From Bacteroidales bacterium (GTDB lineage Bacteria; Bacteroidota; Bacteroidia; Bacteroidales; UBA932): 48,220 bases of DNA. The position numbers and the translations under genes are program-made. Shown here piece by piece: positions 22,663 to 29,766 of this stretch (its first letter is position 1; every line of letters begins with the position of its first letter). The notes beneath the pieces were generated by a model, which saw only the letters and a list, made by a program, of their open reading frames with translations, searched no databases and was not told where the DNA came from. The stretch spans positions 1 through 48,220 of the forward strand of contig JAEEVC010000021.1 in the NCBI GenBank assembly GCA_016287075.1, read 5' to 3'.

Positions 22663-23894
22663 CGGCGTTGCTCCTATACATCGCGCGAAGCGGCCTGTAC
22701 CTGGGTGTATTCTATGCATTTTACCTCCTGGTGATGCGCCGGACGACGTTTTTCCGCCTCAACAGGTTTGTCCTGCTCGCGGGCTCGGTGGCATGCGCCC
22801 TGCTCCCGCTGCTGAGGGTACGGACGGCACCGGAGACGGCAATCACAGGACTGGCTTCCCTGACGGCCGTCACCGAAGCCGTCCAGGCGACCGGCCTGGA
22901 AGCGGGAATCGCCTGGGGCGCCGTGCTATGGCCCCTCTATCTCGCAGGCGCCCTGTCCGTGCTGGGATACATCCTCCTATCGACCGCGAGGATCCACTCG
23001 CTCGCCAGGAAGGGACAACGGACCCGGATCGACGGTTTCGAGACCATCCTGCTGCGCGACGGACATCCCTCCTTCACCTTCGGCAAAACCATCTTCATCA
23101 GCCCCGCGGACCTGCAGGAGCATCCGGCCATTTTCCTCCACGAAACCAGACATGTGGTCCACAGCCACAACTTGGACCTGGGCCTCTTCGTCGTCCTCCA
23201 GACTGTCTGGTGGTGGAATCCCCTGGTATGGATCACACGGACGGAACTGGGCCTCCTGCATGAGTACGAGGCCGATGAAGACGTCCTCCAACAAGGCATC
23301 GATGCCACTCAATATCAATTACTTCTAGTACGGAAAGCCGTCGGGGAACAGCGCTTTTCCCTCTCCAGCGGCTTCCGCCATGTCCCATTCAAAAACCGAA
23401 TCGCCATGATGACAAAACCCTCTTCCAGCGGCTGGATGCGCCTTTCGTACCTGGCCCTGATTCCCCTGCTGGCCGTCCTTGTCTATGCCTGCAATCCTAC
23501 GAAGAAAAACAAGACGGCGGAACCTGCCGAAGAAACCACGCAGGAAGCCGTCCAGGAGACCGCACCGGAAGCCGTCCCCTACCAGCTCGTCGAGCAGAAA
23601 CCCTCTTTCCGGGGCGGCGATGCCAATACATTCGCGAAATGGGTGAATGAGCATCTGACCTACCCCGAGGCCGCGAAGGATGTCTGTGCCCAGGGACGGG
23701 TAACCCTGCAGTTTACCGTGGAAACGGACGGTTCCATTACCAACGCCAAGGTCCTGAGGGGGGTACACCCCACCTTGGACGAGGAAGCCCTCCGTGTTGT
23801 GAACAGCAGCTCTCGGCAATGGGCGCCGGGCTCCCAGAACGGGGAACCCGTCCCGGTCATCGTTACCTTCCCGGTCATATTCAAGCTGAAGTAA
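22659..23894 (+). CDS. M56-family sensor peptidase with C-terminal TonB-like domain
   Basis: 411 residues. N-terminal membrane helices precede a cytoplasmic zinc protease domain with HETRH (161-165) and HEYEADED (201-208). A further helix near 263-285 is followed by an acidic Glu/Ala/Thr linker and a TonB-type C-terminal domain (about 315-411: YPEAAKDVCAQGRVTLQFTV, DEEALRVV). This is the Bacteroidetes BlaR1/MecR1 layout, with the penicillin-binding sensor replaced by a TonB-like domain that would sit in the periplasm. It is cotranscribed with the repressor. Confidence 0.9.
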   Translation: MTALLLYIARSGLYLGVFYAFYLLVMRRTTFFRLNRFVLLAGSVACALLPLLRVRTAPETAITGLASLTAVTEAVQATGLEAGIAWGAVLWPLYLAGALSVLGYILLSTARIHSLARKGQRTRIDGFETILLRDGHPSFTFGKTIFISPADLQEHPAIFLHETRHVVHSHNLDLGLFVVLQTVWWWNPLVWITRTELGLLHEYEADEDVLQQGIDATQYQLLLVRKAVGEQRFSLSSGFRHVPFKNRIAMMTKPSSSGWMRLSYLALIPLLAVLVYACNPTKKNKTAEPAEETTQEAVQETAPEAVPYQLVEQKPSFRGGDANTFAKWVNEHLTYPEAAKDVCAQGRVTLQFTVETDGSITNAKVLRGVHPTLDEEALRVVNSSSRQWAPGSQNGEPVPVIVTFPVIFKLK

Positions 23895-23911
23895 GCGCGG
23901 AGCGCGAAGTC

Positions 23912-24583
23912 ATGCCCATCGAGACGCATCCTTTCGAACCGTTCCTGCCGCAAGGCGCACGGATCCTGTTCCTCGGGAGTTTCCCTCCGCAGGAGAAACG
24001 GTGGTGCATGCCGTTCTTCTACCCGAACTGGATCAATGATTTCTGGCGCATCATGGGCCTGATTCACTTCGGCGACAAGGACCATTTCTGCATCCGCGGC
24101 GAAAAGCGTTTCGACGAGGCCGCGATCCGCGCCTTCTGCACGAAGGAGGGCCTCGCCTTCTATGACACCGCCTGCGCGGTACGCCGCCTCCGGGACAATG
24201 CCTCCGACGCCTTCCTGGAGGTGGTTACCCCGACCGACATCCCGGCGCTGCTGCGGCAGATTCCGGACTGTAACAACCTGGTAACCACCGGCCAGAAGGC
24301 CTCGGAGCAGGTCGCGGCGCAGTTCGGCTGCGCCATCCCGCCCGTCGGCGGATGCATCGACATCCGCCCCGGCAGCGGCGCGGCTCAGGAAGATGCCCCC
24401 GGCGCCGATGATGCCTGGACCGCATTGCCCGATGCCTCCGGTGCCAACCCGCCGGACATACCCGGCAGCCACCATGCCGGCACGGCCTTCCGCCCGCTCC
24501 GGTTCTGGCGGATGCCCTCCACCTCACGGGCCTACCCGCTCCCCCTCCCCAAAAAGGCCGCCCTCTACCGGCAGCTGTTCTGA
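23912..24583 (+). CDS. Uracil-DNA-glycosylase-family protein with low-complexity insert
   Basis: 223 residues from ATG 23912, 17 bases after the M56 gene. LFLGSFPPQEKRWCMPFFYP and NWINDFWRIMG (19-49) match a UDG-superfamily group common in Bacteroidetes. VTTGQKA (124-130) and the C-terminal RMPSTSRAYPLPLPKKAALY complete the pattern. Between them, residues about 152-194 form a Gly/Ala/Pro/Asp-rich stretch that the family normally lacks. The role is probably excision of uracil or a related damaged base, inferred from fold only. A longer open frame to 23819 overlaps the M56 gene and is not used. Confidence 0.75.
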   Translation: MPIETHPFEPFLPQGARILFLGSFPPQEKRWCMPFFYPNWINDFWRIMGLIHFGDKDHFCIRGEKRFDEAAIRAFCTKEGLAFYDTACAVRRLRDNASDAFLEVVTPTDIPALLRQIPDCNNLVTTGQKASEQVAAQFGCAIPPVGGCIDIRPGSGAAQEDAPGADDAWTALPDASGANPPDIPGSHHAGTAFRPLRFWRMPSTSRAYPLPLPKKAALYRQLF

Positions 24584-24622
24584 CCGCCCTCGCCGACGGC
24601 CGTCACCCGACTGTATCAATTG

Positions 24623-24740
24623 ACCCGCGAGGCGACGAAGCACCCCGCGCTCAAACACACGCCGGCCGTCCTGGCGCCCCCCCCCTTTCGCGGCTCCCTG
24701 TAACCGTTCCCCTTAATCTCCGCCGCTACCCTCCGTCTGC
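24623..24740. repeat. Dispersed GC-rich intergenic repeat, copy 2
   Basis: This is the second copy of the sequence at 50-173, in the same orientation, with about a dozen differences and a run of c residues at 24677-24685. It begins about 40 bases after the UDG-family gene. Confidence 0.7.
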
Positions 24741-24761
24741 AGCCCTGCGCCTTATGCGACC

Positions 24762-24849
24762 GTCGTTAGGGGTACCGCGCACAGCACCCCTAACGACAAA
24801 AAGGCCCCATTTTGCTGTTAAGGGTGCTTGCAAAGACACCCCTAACGAC
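24762..24849. repeat. Cluster of three 12-bp motifs
   Basis: acccctaacgac occurs at 24786-24797 and 24838-24849, and inverted as gtcgttaggggt at 24762-24773. A degenerate fourth copy (gttaagggtgc) lies near 24817. The first two form a perfect hairpin with a 12-base loop. It lies in the 415-base gap between the UDG-family and FISUMP genes; a short open frame over it encodes nothing recognisable. Confidence 0.75.
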
Positions 24850-24941
24850 ACCCGGGAAAGAAACCGCCTCCTGCGTGGGTTGTTTGACAGGGATAAAGAG
24901 GGAACGGGGCAGGCGGGGAGCGGAATCACCGGTCCCCCGGG

Positions 24942-24971
24942 TTGCAAGATTTGGGAATAATCACTATCTTG
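24942..24971 (+). promoter_or_regulatory. Promoter of the FISUMP-type lipoprotein gene
   Basis: TTG (24942-24944), 20 bp, TATCTTG (24965-24971), one base short of the consensus -7 box. The ATG follows about 27 bases later. Confidence 0.5.
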
Positions 24972-24998
24972 CAGCGTTCATTCAAAGATTCTTGACTT

Positions 24999-25808
24999 AT
25001 GAAACGACTGGTCTATCTCCCGATGGCTGCCATGATGATGGCTTTCGTTCCCGTTTCATGCAACAAAGACAATCCTTCCGGGACAAAAACGATTACGGTG
25101 CCCGAGGCTGTGGATCTCGGCCTTGTTCTCAAACGGGCGGACGGAACGACCTACCATCTCATGTGGGCCTCGCTCAATCTGGGGGCGTCCAAGGAATATG
25201 AATACGGAAACTATTACGCCTGGGGTGAGACCGAACCCAAAAAGGATTATAGCTGGGCGAAATATGCCCATGCCAATGGCGCCCGTGAAAAAATCACCAA
25301 GTATTGCATGTATGGAAACGCCGATTTTTGGGGCGCCGAAGGCAGGTCACCTGACAACGAATCGAAGCTTCTGCCTTCGGATGATGCGGCCCATGTCAAG
25401 CTGGGCGGCAAGTGGCGGATGCCGACCGTACAGGAATTCCAGGCGCTTCTCAATTTGAAAAACGATAAAGACCATTATAAGTTCGAATGGTATATTCCCC
25501 TCGATGAGAACGGCAACGAGATCCTGGACAGGAATAATCTGGCCATCCATGGCCTGAAGATTACGCGGATTTCTTCCGGGGCCTCTATCTTTTTGCCGGG
25601 CGGAGGTTACCGGGAGGGGAAGGAACCGGGGTCGAGAGGCATGAGCGGATCGGGATTCTATTGGCAATCAATCCTGAGGCTTCCCTCCGAGACAACCTAT
25701 CCTCCCTACGTTACCACAGCCTATATCAACATGGAAGATTTCGGGAACATGGTCAACGCCGAATCGCGTTGCTGCGGTCTTTCCATCCGTCCCGTCTGGG
25801 AGGAATAA
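24999..25808 (+). CDS. FISUMP-type lipoprotein (Fibrobacter major paralogous domain-like)
   Basis: 269 residues. The signal ends in the lipobox VSC (Cys21). The mature part opens with EAVDLGLVL and contains the recurrent blocks of this surface family: MWASLNLGASKEYEYGNYYA, WGETEPKKDYSW, GGKWRMPTVQEFQALL, and the C-terminal CCGLSIRPVWEE. Proteins of this type are cell-surface lipoproteins, often in many copies per genome; their role is unknown. It has its own promoter and is followed after 75 bases by the MG2-type gene. Confidence 0.8.
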   Translation: MKRLVYLPMAAMMMAFVPVSCNKDNPSGTKTITVPEAVDLGLVLKRADGTTYHLMWASLNLGASKEYEYGNYYAWGETEPKKDYSWAKYAHANGAREKITKYCMYGNADFWGAEGRSPDNESKLLPSDDAAHVKLGGKWRMPTVQEFQALLNLKNDKDHYKFEWYIPLDENGNEILDRNNLAIHGLKITRISSGASIFLPGGGYREGKEPGSRGMSGSGFYWQSILRLPSETTYPPYVTTAYINMEDFGNMVNAESRCCGLSIRPVWEE

Positions 25809-25833
25809 AGGGTGACGGCAACCTGCTGAAAAA

Positions 25834-25896
25834 TGGGACGTCTCCGTCAATAATGGCCGTTTTTGACGGAGGCCGGTCGTTTTATGGGACGTCTCC
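25834..25896. repeat. Short relative of the 811-1410 repeat, overlapping a gene start
   Basis: gggacgtctccgtcaa, then a ggccgtttttgacgga block, then the ggccggtcgtttta.gggacgtctcc tail follow the order of 902-962. The inverted repeat is partly kept (tctccgtcaa against ttgacggag). The element ends inside the first codons of the MG2-type gene. Confidence 0.8.
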
Positions 25897-28352
25897 TGCA
25901 TATCGCCCTTCTTGCGGTCCTCCTCGTCGCTCCGCCGGCGGTGAAGGCCGATAATCCAGCGAACACCGGGGAGACGGCAACGGCCGGAAAACCCGCAACG
26001 GCCGAAGGGGCCACGATGCTGGACTCCCTTCTGTTCCGGTTTCACAGTTATACCACCCTGTGCGCCCCGGAGAAGGTTTATCTGCACTATGACCGCAACT
26101 GCTACGCCGCCGGGGAGACAATCTGGTTCAAGGGTTGGGTGCAGGAAGCCTCCCGGCATTCCGGGCTTCCTCCCAGCAATTTCCTCTATGCCGAAGTGCT
26201 GGACGGGAGCGGCGAGACCCTGGTGCGGGTAAAAATCAAGCGCACCGGCGGCGGTTTTCCCGGCTGCATCGAACTGCCGGACAACCTGGAATCCGGGGAC
26301 TACACCTTGCGGGCCTATACCCTCTGGCAGCTGAACAATCCCGCCGGGTACCTCTTCAACGACAGGATCCGCATCCAGGGGAAAACGGAGAAAAAGGATA
26401 AAAAGCCAAAGGCATCCGCGCCCGGCGTGGACATCAGCTTCTGGCCGGAAGGCGGACGGTATTTTTCCGACAACAAGGCGGTGATCGGTTTCCTGGCGAC
26501 GGACAGCCGGGGCCGCCGCGTGGATTTCCGGGGGGACCTGGTCAGCGATGACGACGGCATGACGATGCCTGTTTCTACCACCCATGACGGCATGGGCTCC
26601 TTTGCCTTCCTGCCGCAGACCGGCCACAGCTACAGCCTCCGGGACGAATCCGGCCGGCTGCATCCCCTCCCGCCCCCGTCGGAAGAGGGCGCGACCCTGC
26701 AGCTCAGCTTCCATGCCGGCCGGTATTTCATCAACGCCTTCGGCCTCGGCGGCGGCGTCGCGAGCCTGCTGGTGCGCGACCTCTCCGATCTCCGTCCCCT
26801 CGCCAGGATCAGCCTGGACGGCAAAGCCGGTGTCCTGAAGAAGGACAAGTCCTTTTTCCGCCCGGGCATCAACCACCTCCTGCTGGTCAATCCGCAGGGG
26901 AAGATCCTCGCGGAACGGCTGTTCTTCCTCCGCGATGACGGCGCTCCCTTCTGCCGGCTGGAGATGAAACAGTTCGCCGCCACCCCGCGGACGCCGGTGA
27001 AGGGAATCATTTCCCTGCGCGCCCCGGACGGGACGCCCCTGGACGGGACCTGTTCCGTTTCCGTGGTGAGAGGCGCCTTCGAGGACTGGCAGCCCAGCGA
27101 CGGCATCACGTCCTATTTCGGCCTGAGCAGCGAACTGAAAGGCCGGATCAACCGACCGGATTATTATTTCGACCCGGACATCCCGGAGGAGGAAAGGGAT
27201 GCCGCCCTGGACATCCTCATGATGGTCCAGGGATGGCGGTACTACGACATGGAGAAGATCGCCGACCGCAACGGGAGCCGCTTCACCGTCCGCCATCCGC
27301 GCGAAGTGATGCAGGAGATCCGCGGCAGCGTGACCCGCCGGCTTTCCTCCAGGATGCCGAAGAAATTCACCTTCACGGTCTGGATCCCGAAGCAGGACAT
27401 GCTGCAGTCCGTCAACGTGGAACAAGGCCGCACCTTCATCATCGACAGTCTTGATTTTCCGGAGAATACGGAGTTCCTCATCAGCATCGGCACCAAACGG
27501 CAGCTGGCATCCTACCTCCCGAAATGGGATGGCGACCCGGCAGCAGGACCTTTCCTCTACCAGCCGGCTCCCGGCTGGGGCAGGAGGGCGGAAACACCCC
27601 TCTTGCACGAAGCCGCATCGGACGATTCCCTGAAAGCCGCCGTGATAACGGCCGCGTACGAAGACATCGAGCCGCTCATCAACGGCCGCAGTTACCAAAG
27701 GGACCTGGAGACGTACAAGGACCTGACGCTCGTGGAATACCTGGCCATAACGAAGGCCATGTTCGAATATGACGGCGAGCACATGTACAACCGCAACTGG
27801 CAGAAATATGCCTCCCCGCACTGGGAGGAAGTGGACATTACGGAGGAATCCGGCGATTCCGGGGAGGAGGATGAAAATGAGCGGAACGGGGCCGTCAAAC
27901 TCATCGTGGACGGTTCGGTACAGCCCTGGTGGGGATACGACATGCTGCGGCTCGAGGACATCCGCTCCCTGAGCATCTCCACCCAGACGGACCCCATCTA
28001 TGGCGGGAAAGGAGGCGTGGTCTGGCTCTCCGTGAAACCGGGCGGATTGAAGCGGAGCGAGGGCCGGGATCCCTCCCTGCTCTATTTCGTCCCGCTCGGC
28101 TATCAGACGCCCCGTTATTTCGAATCACCGCGCTACGACCGGGGCGATTACCGGCTGTCCGACAAACGGAACACCCTCTGGTGGTCGCCCTCCGTCACCA
28201 TCAAAGAAGGCCGTGCCCCCCTGTCGTTCTGGAACAGCGACCGCATGGATTTCCCTTATATCGTAAGGATAGAAGGACTTGCCGCCGACGGCCGCCCCTT
28301 CTCCCGTCACTGCCTGATCTCCCCGGCCCAGTCCCCGGCCGACACCCGGTAG
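25884..28352 (+). CDS. MG2-type surface protein (macroglobulin-like, 822 aa)
   Basis: The signal peptide runs to about PAVKADN. The first domain has YLHYDRNCYAAGETIWFKG, the hallmark of Bacteroidetes proteins with alpha-2-macroglobulin MG2-like domains. This is followed by several beta-sandwich-like regions (FWPEGGRYFSDNKAVIGFLA; RTPVKGIISLRAPDGTPLDG), and the C-terminal part contains a plug-like DPIYGGKGGVVWLSVKPGG. Such proteins are periplasmic or outer-membrane and often accompany TonB-dependent systems; the role is not established. ATG 25884 lies within a dispersed repeat. The TTG at 25863 would add seven residues to the same frame. It is convergent with the serine hydrolase gene. Confidence 0.78.
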   Translation: MGRLLHIALLAVLLVAPPAVKADNPANTGETATAGKPATAEGATMLDSLLFRFHSYTTLCAPEKVYLHYDRNCYAAGETIWFKGWVQEASRHSGLPPSNFLYAEVLDGSGETLVRVKIKRTGGGFPGCIELPDNLESGDYTLRAYTLWQLNNPAGYLFNDRIRIQGKTEKKDKKPKASAPGVDISFWPEGGRYFSDNKAVIGFLATDSRGRRVDFRGDLVSDDDGMTMPVSTTHDGMGSFAFLPQTGHSYSLRDESGRLHPLPPPSEEGATLQLSFHAGRYFINAFGLGGGVASLLVRDLSDLRPLARISLDGKAGVLKKDKSFFRPGINHLLLVNPQGKILAERLFFLRDDGAPFCRLEMKQFAATPRTPVKGIISLRAPDGTPLDGTCSVSVVRGAFEDWQPSDGITSYFGLSSELKGRINRPDYYFDPDIPEEERDAALDILMMVQGWRYYDMEKIADRNGSRFTVRHPREVMQEIRGSVTRRLSSRMPKKFTFTVWIPKQDMLQSVNVEQGRTFIIDSLDFPENTEFLISIGTKRQLASYLPKWDGDPAAGPFLYQPAPGWGRRAETPLLHEAASDDSLKAAVITAAYEDIEPLINGRSYQRDLETYKDLTLVEYLAITKAMFEYDGEHMYNRNWQKYASPHWEEVDITEESGDSGEEDENERNGAVKLIVDGSVQPWWGYDMLRLEDIRSLSISTQTDPIYGGKGGVVWLSVKPGGLKRSEGRDPSLLYFVPLGYQTPRYFESPRYDRGDYRLSDKRNTLWWSPSVTIKEGRAPLSFWNSDRMDFPYIVRIEGLAADGRPFSRHCLISPAQSPADTR

Positions 28353-28369
28353 CGGCTGCCGTTCAAAGG

Positions 28370-29692
28370 CTACAGCTCCGCGAGGATGTCGCGGAGGAGG
28401 GCGTTGAAGTCGATGACGCGGTCGGGTCTCGGGGAATAGCCGAGGATGACGACGACGAGGTCGCGGGAAGGGATGATGAAGATTTCCTGGCCGTCATGGC
28501 CCTGGCAGGAGAACATGTCTTCGGGGGCATCCGGGACGGAACGGTCGCGGTTGAGCCAGAAGAAGGCGCCGTAGCCGCCTTCGCTGGCGGAAGCGGGCGT
28601 CGTCGTGTAGGAGACCCATCCCTCGGGGAGGATCCGCTCCCCGCCGGCGCAGCCGTCATCCAGGTAGAGCTGACCGAAGCGGGCATAGTCGCGGGCGGTG
28701 ACATACAGGTACGAGGAGCCGACCGGGGTTCCGCTCATGTCCGGCTCAAAGACCGCATCATTGATGCCCAGGGGGAGGAAGAGGCGCTCGCGCAGGTAGG
28801 AGAGGAACGCCGCGTCGGAGGCGAACTTGCCGCGGAGGTAGCGCATCACGGCATTGGTGCTGCCGCTGGAATAGTACCAATGGGTACCGGGCTCATATTC
28901 AAGCGGTTTCGAGAGGGCGAACAGGCCCATGTCCGGCTCGCGGTGGAGCATCAGGTTGACATCGGACCGGTTGCCGTAGTCCTCGTTCCAGGCAAGGCCG
29001 CTCTGCATCTGCATCATGTCGCTGAGCGTAATGGCCCGGCGGCCGTCGCCCTGCCACTCCGGGATGTCCATCGGGGCGAAGACATCCACCAGGCTGTCCC
29101 GGGCCATGATGCCCACGAGGGCGTTGGTGAAGCTCTTCGCCATGCTCCAGCTGAGCAGTTTCGTCCCTTCATCCATTCCGGCGCGATACCGCTCGGCGAC
29201 CAGTTTGCCTTCGTGGAGGACGACAAACGCGAACGGCGTCCCGTTGTAGGCATGTTCATCGACCAGTTTCGTGGCGATGGGTTCCAGCCGCAGGGTCAGG
29301 GCGGGGTTGCCGTGCGTCAGCCGCTCGGGGACCGCCACGGCGGGCGCGAGCGGATACGGCTCCGCCTGCAAGTCCGCCAGACGGCCGCCGCGGAGCAGCG
29401 TGACGCCCCAGCCGTCCCGGTAAACCGCGGTGGCCTTGCGCCAGAGGAAGCGGCTCGTCACCGTCCGGCTGGCCGTATCCACCTTGTTGCGGGTATAACG
29501 GATGAAGGAGAAATGGAGATCAAGTGCTTCCATATCAGCTTGTTCCCGTCCGGACACAAAGACGGCGGAGGCCAGGTTCTTGGCCGCATAGCCCGTGATG
29601 ATGGGCATCAGGCTGTCCAGATAGAGGCAGCCGGCCACGAGGACGGCGACAAGGACGGCCAGGACGGCGCGCAGGGCATTCTTCTTTTTCAT
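28370..29692 (-). CDS. Beta-lactamase-family serine hydrolase, membrane-anchored
   Basis: 440 residues from the ATG at 29692. A hydrophobic N-terminus with VAGC (Cys22) suggests a lipoprotein or signal anchor. The class C-type motifs are SMAK (Ser183, Lys186), a YYSSGS segment for the Tyr motif and GHDGQ for the third box. Members of the group include esterases, D-amino peptidases and penicillin-binding-like enzymes; an antibiotic-resistance role is not implied. The N-terminal 120 residues form an extra domain of unknown role. It is divergent from the GH20 gene. Confidence 0.85.
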   Translation of the reverse strand: MKKKNALRAVLAVLVAVLVAGCLYLDSLMPIITGYAAKNLASAVFVSGREQADMEALDLHFSFIRYTRNKVDTASRTVTSRFLWRKATAVYRDGWGVTLLRGGRLADLQAEPYPLAPAVAVPERLTHGNPALTLRLEPIATKLVDEHAYNGTPFAFVVLHEGKLVAERYRAGMDEGTKLLSWSMAKSFTNALVGIMARDSLVDVFAPMDIPEWQGDGRRAITLSDMMQMQSGLAWNEDYGNRSDVNLMLHREPDMGLFALSKPLEYEPGTHWYYSSGSTNAVMRYLRGKFASDAAFLSYLRERLFLPLGINDAVFEPDMSGTPVGSSYLYVTARDYARFGQLYLDDGCAGGERILPEGWVSYTTTPASASEGGYGAFFWLNRDRSVPDAPEDMFSCQGHDGQEIFIIPSRDLVVVILGYSPRPDRVIDFNALLRDILAEL

Positions 29693-29708
29693 CGGTTCTG
29701 TTTTTGAC

Positions 29709-29744
29709 AAGATACGCATTTTTCGCAAATAAATCGTATCTTTG
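29709..29744. promoter_or_regulatory. Divergent promoter region between the serine hydrolase and GH20 genes
   Basis: Plus-strand TATCTTTG (29737-29744) lies 22 bases before the GH20 ATG. Minus-strand TATCTTG lies at about 29714-29708, before the hydrolase ATG. The two boxes sit in an inverted repeat, aagatacg (29709-29716) and cgtatctt (29735-29742). Neither has an obvious -33 TTTG. Confidence 0.55.
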
Positions 29745-29766
29745 ACTACCAATGAACCCGTAACAC

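Noticed and set aside
24762..24849. A possible CRISPR array
   Set aside because: Only three short motifs, one inverted, with unequal spacing and no cas genes. No array was seen anywhere in the window.
24754..24960. A 68-codon frame between the UDG-family and FISUMP genes
   Set aside because: It covers the three 12-bp motifs and the promoter of the next gene; its sequence follows from the repeats.
28370..29692. Antibiotic-resistance beta-lactamase
   Set aside because: Only the fold motifs are present. The N-terminal extra domain and the anchor fit the broad serine hydrolase group, and the BlaI/M56 pair lies 5 kb away and is not linked to it.
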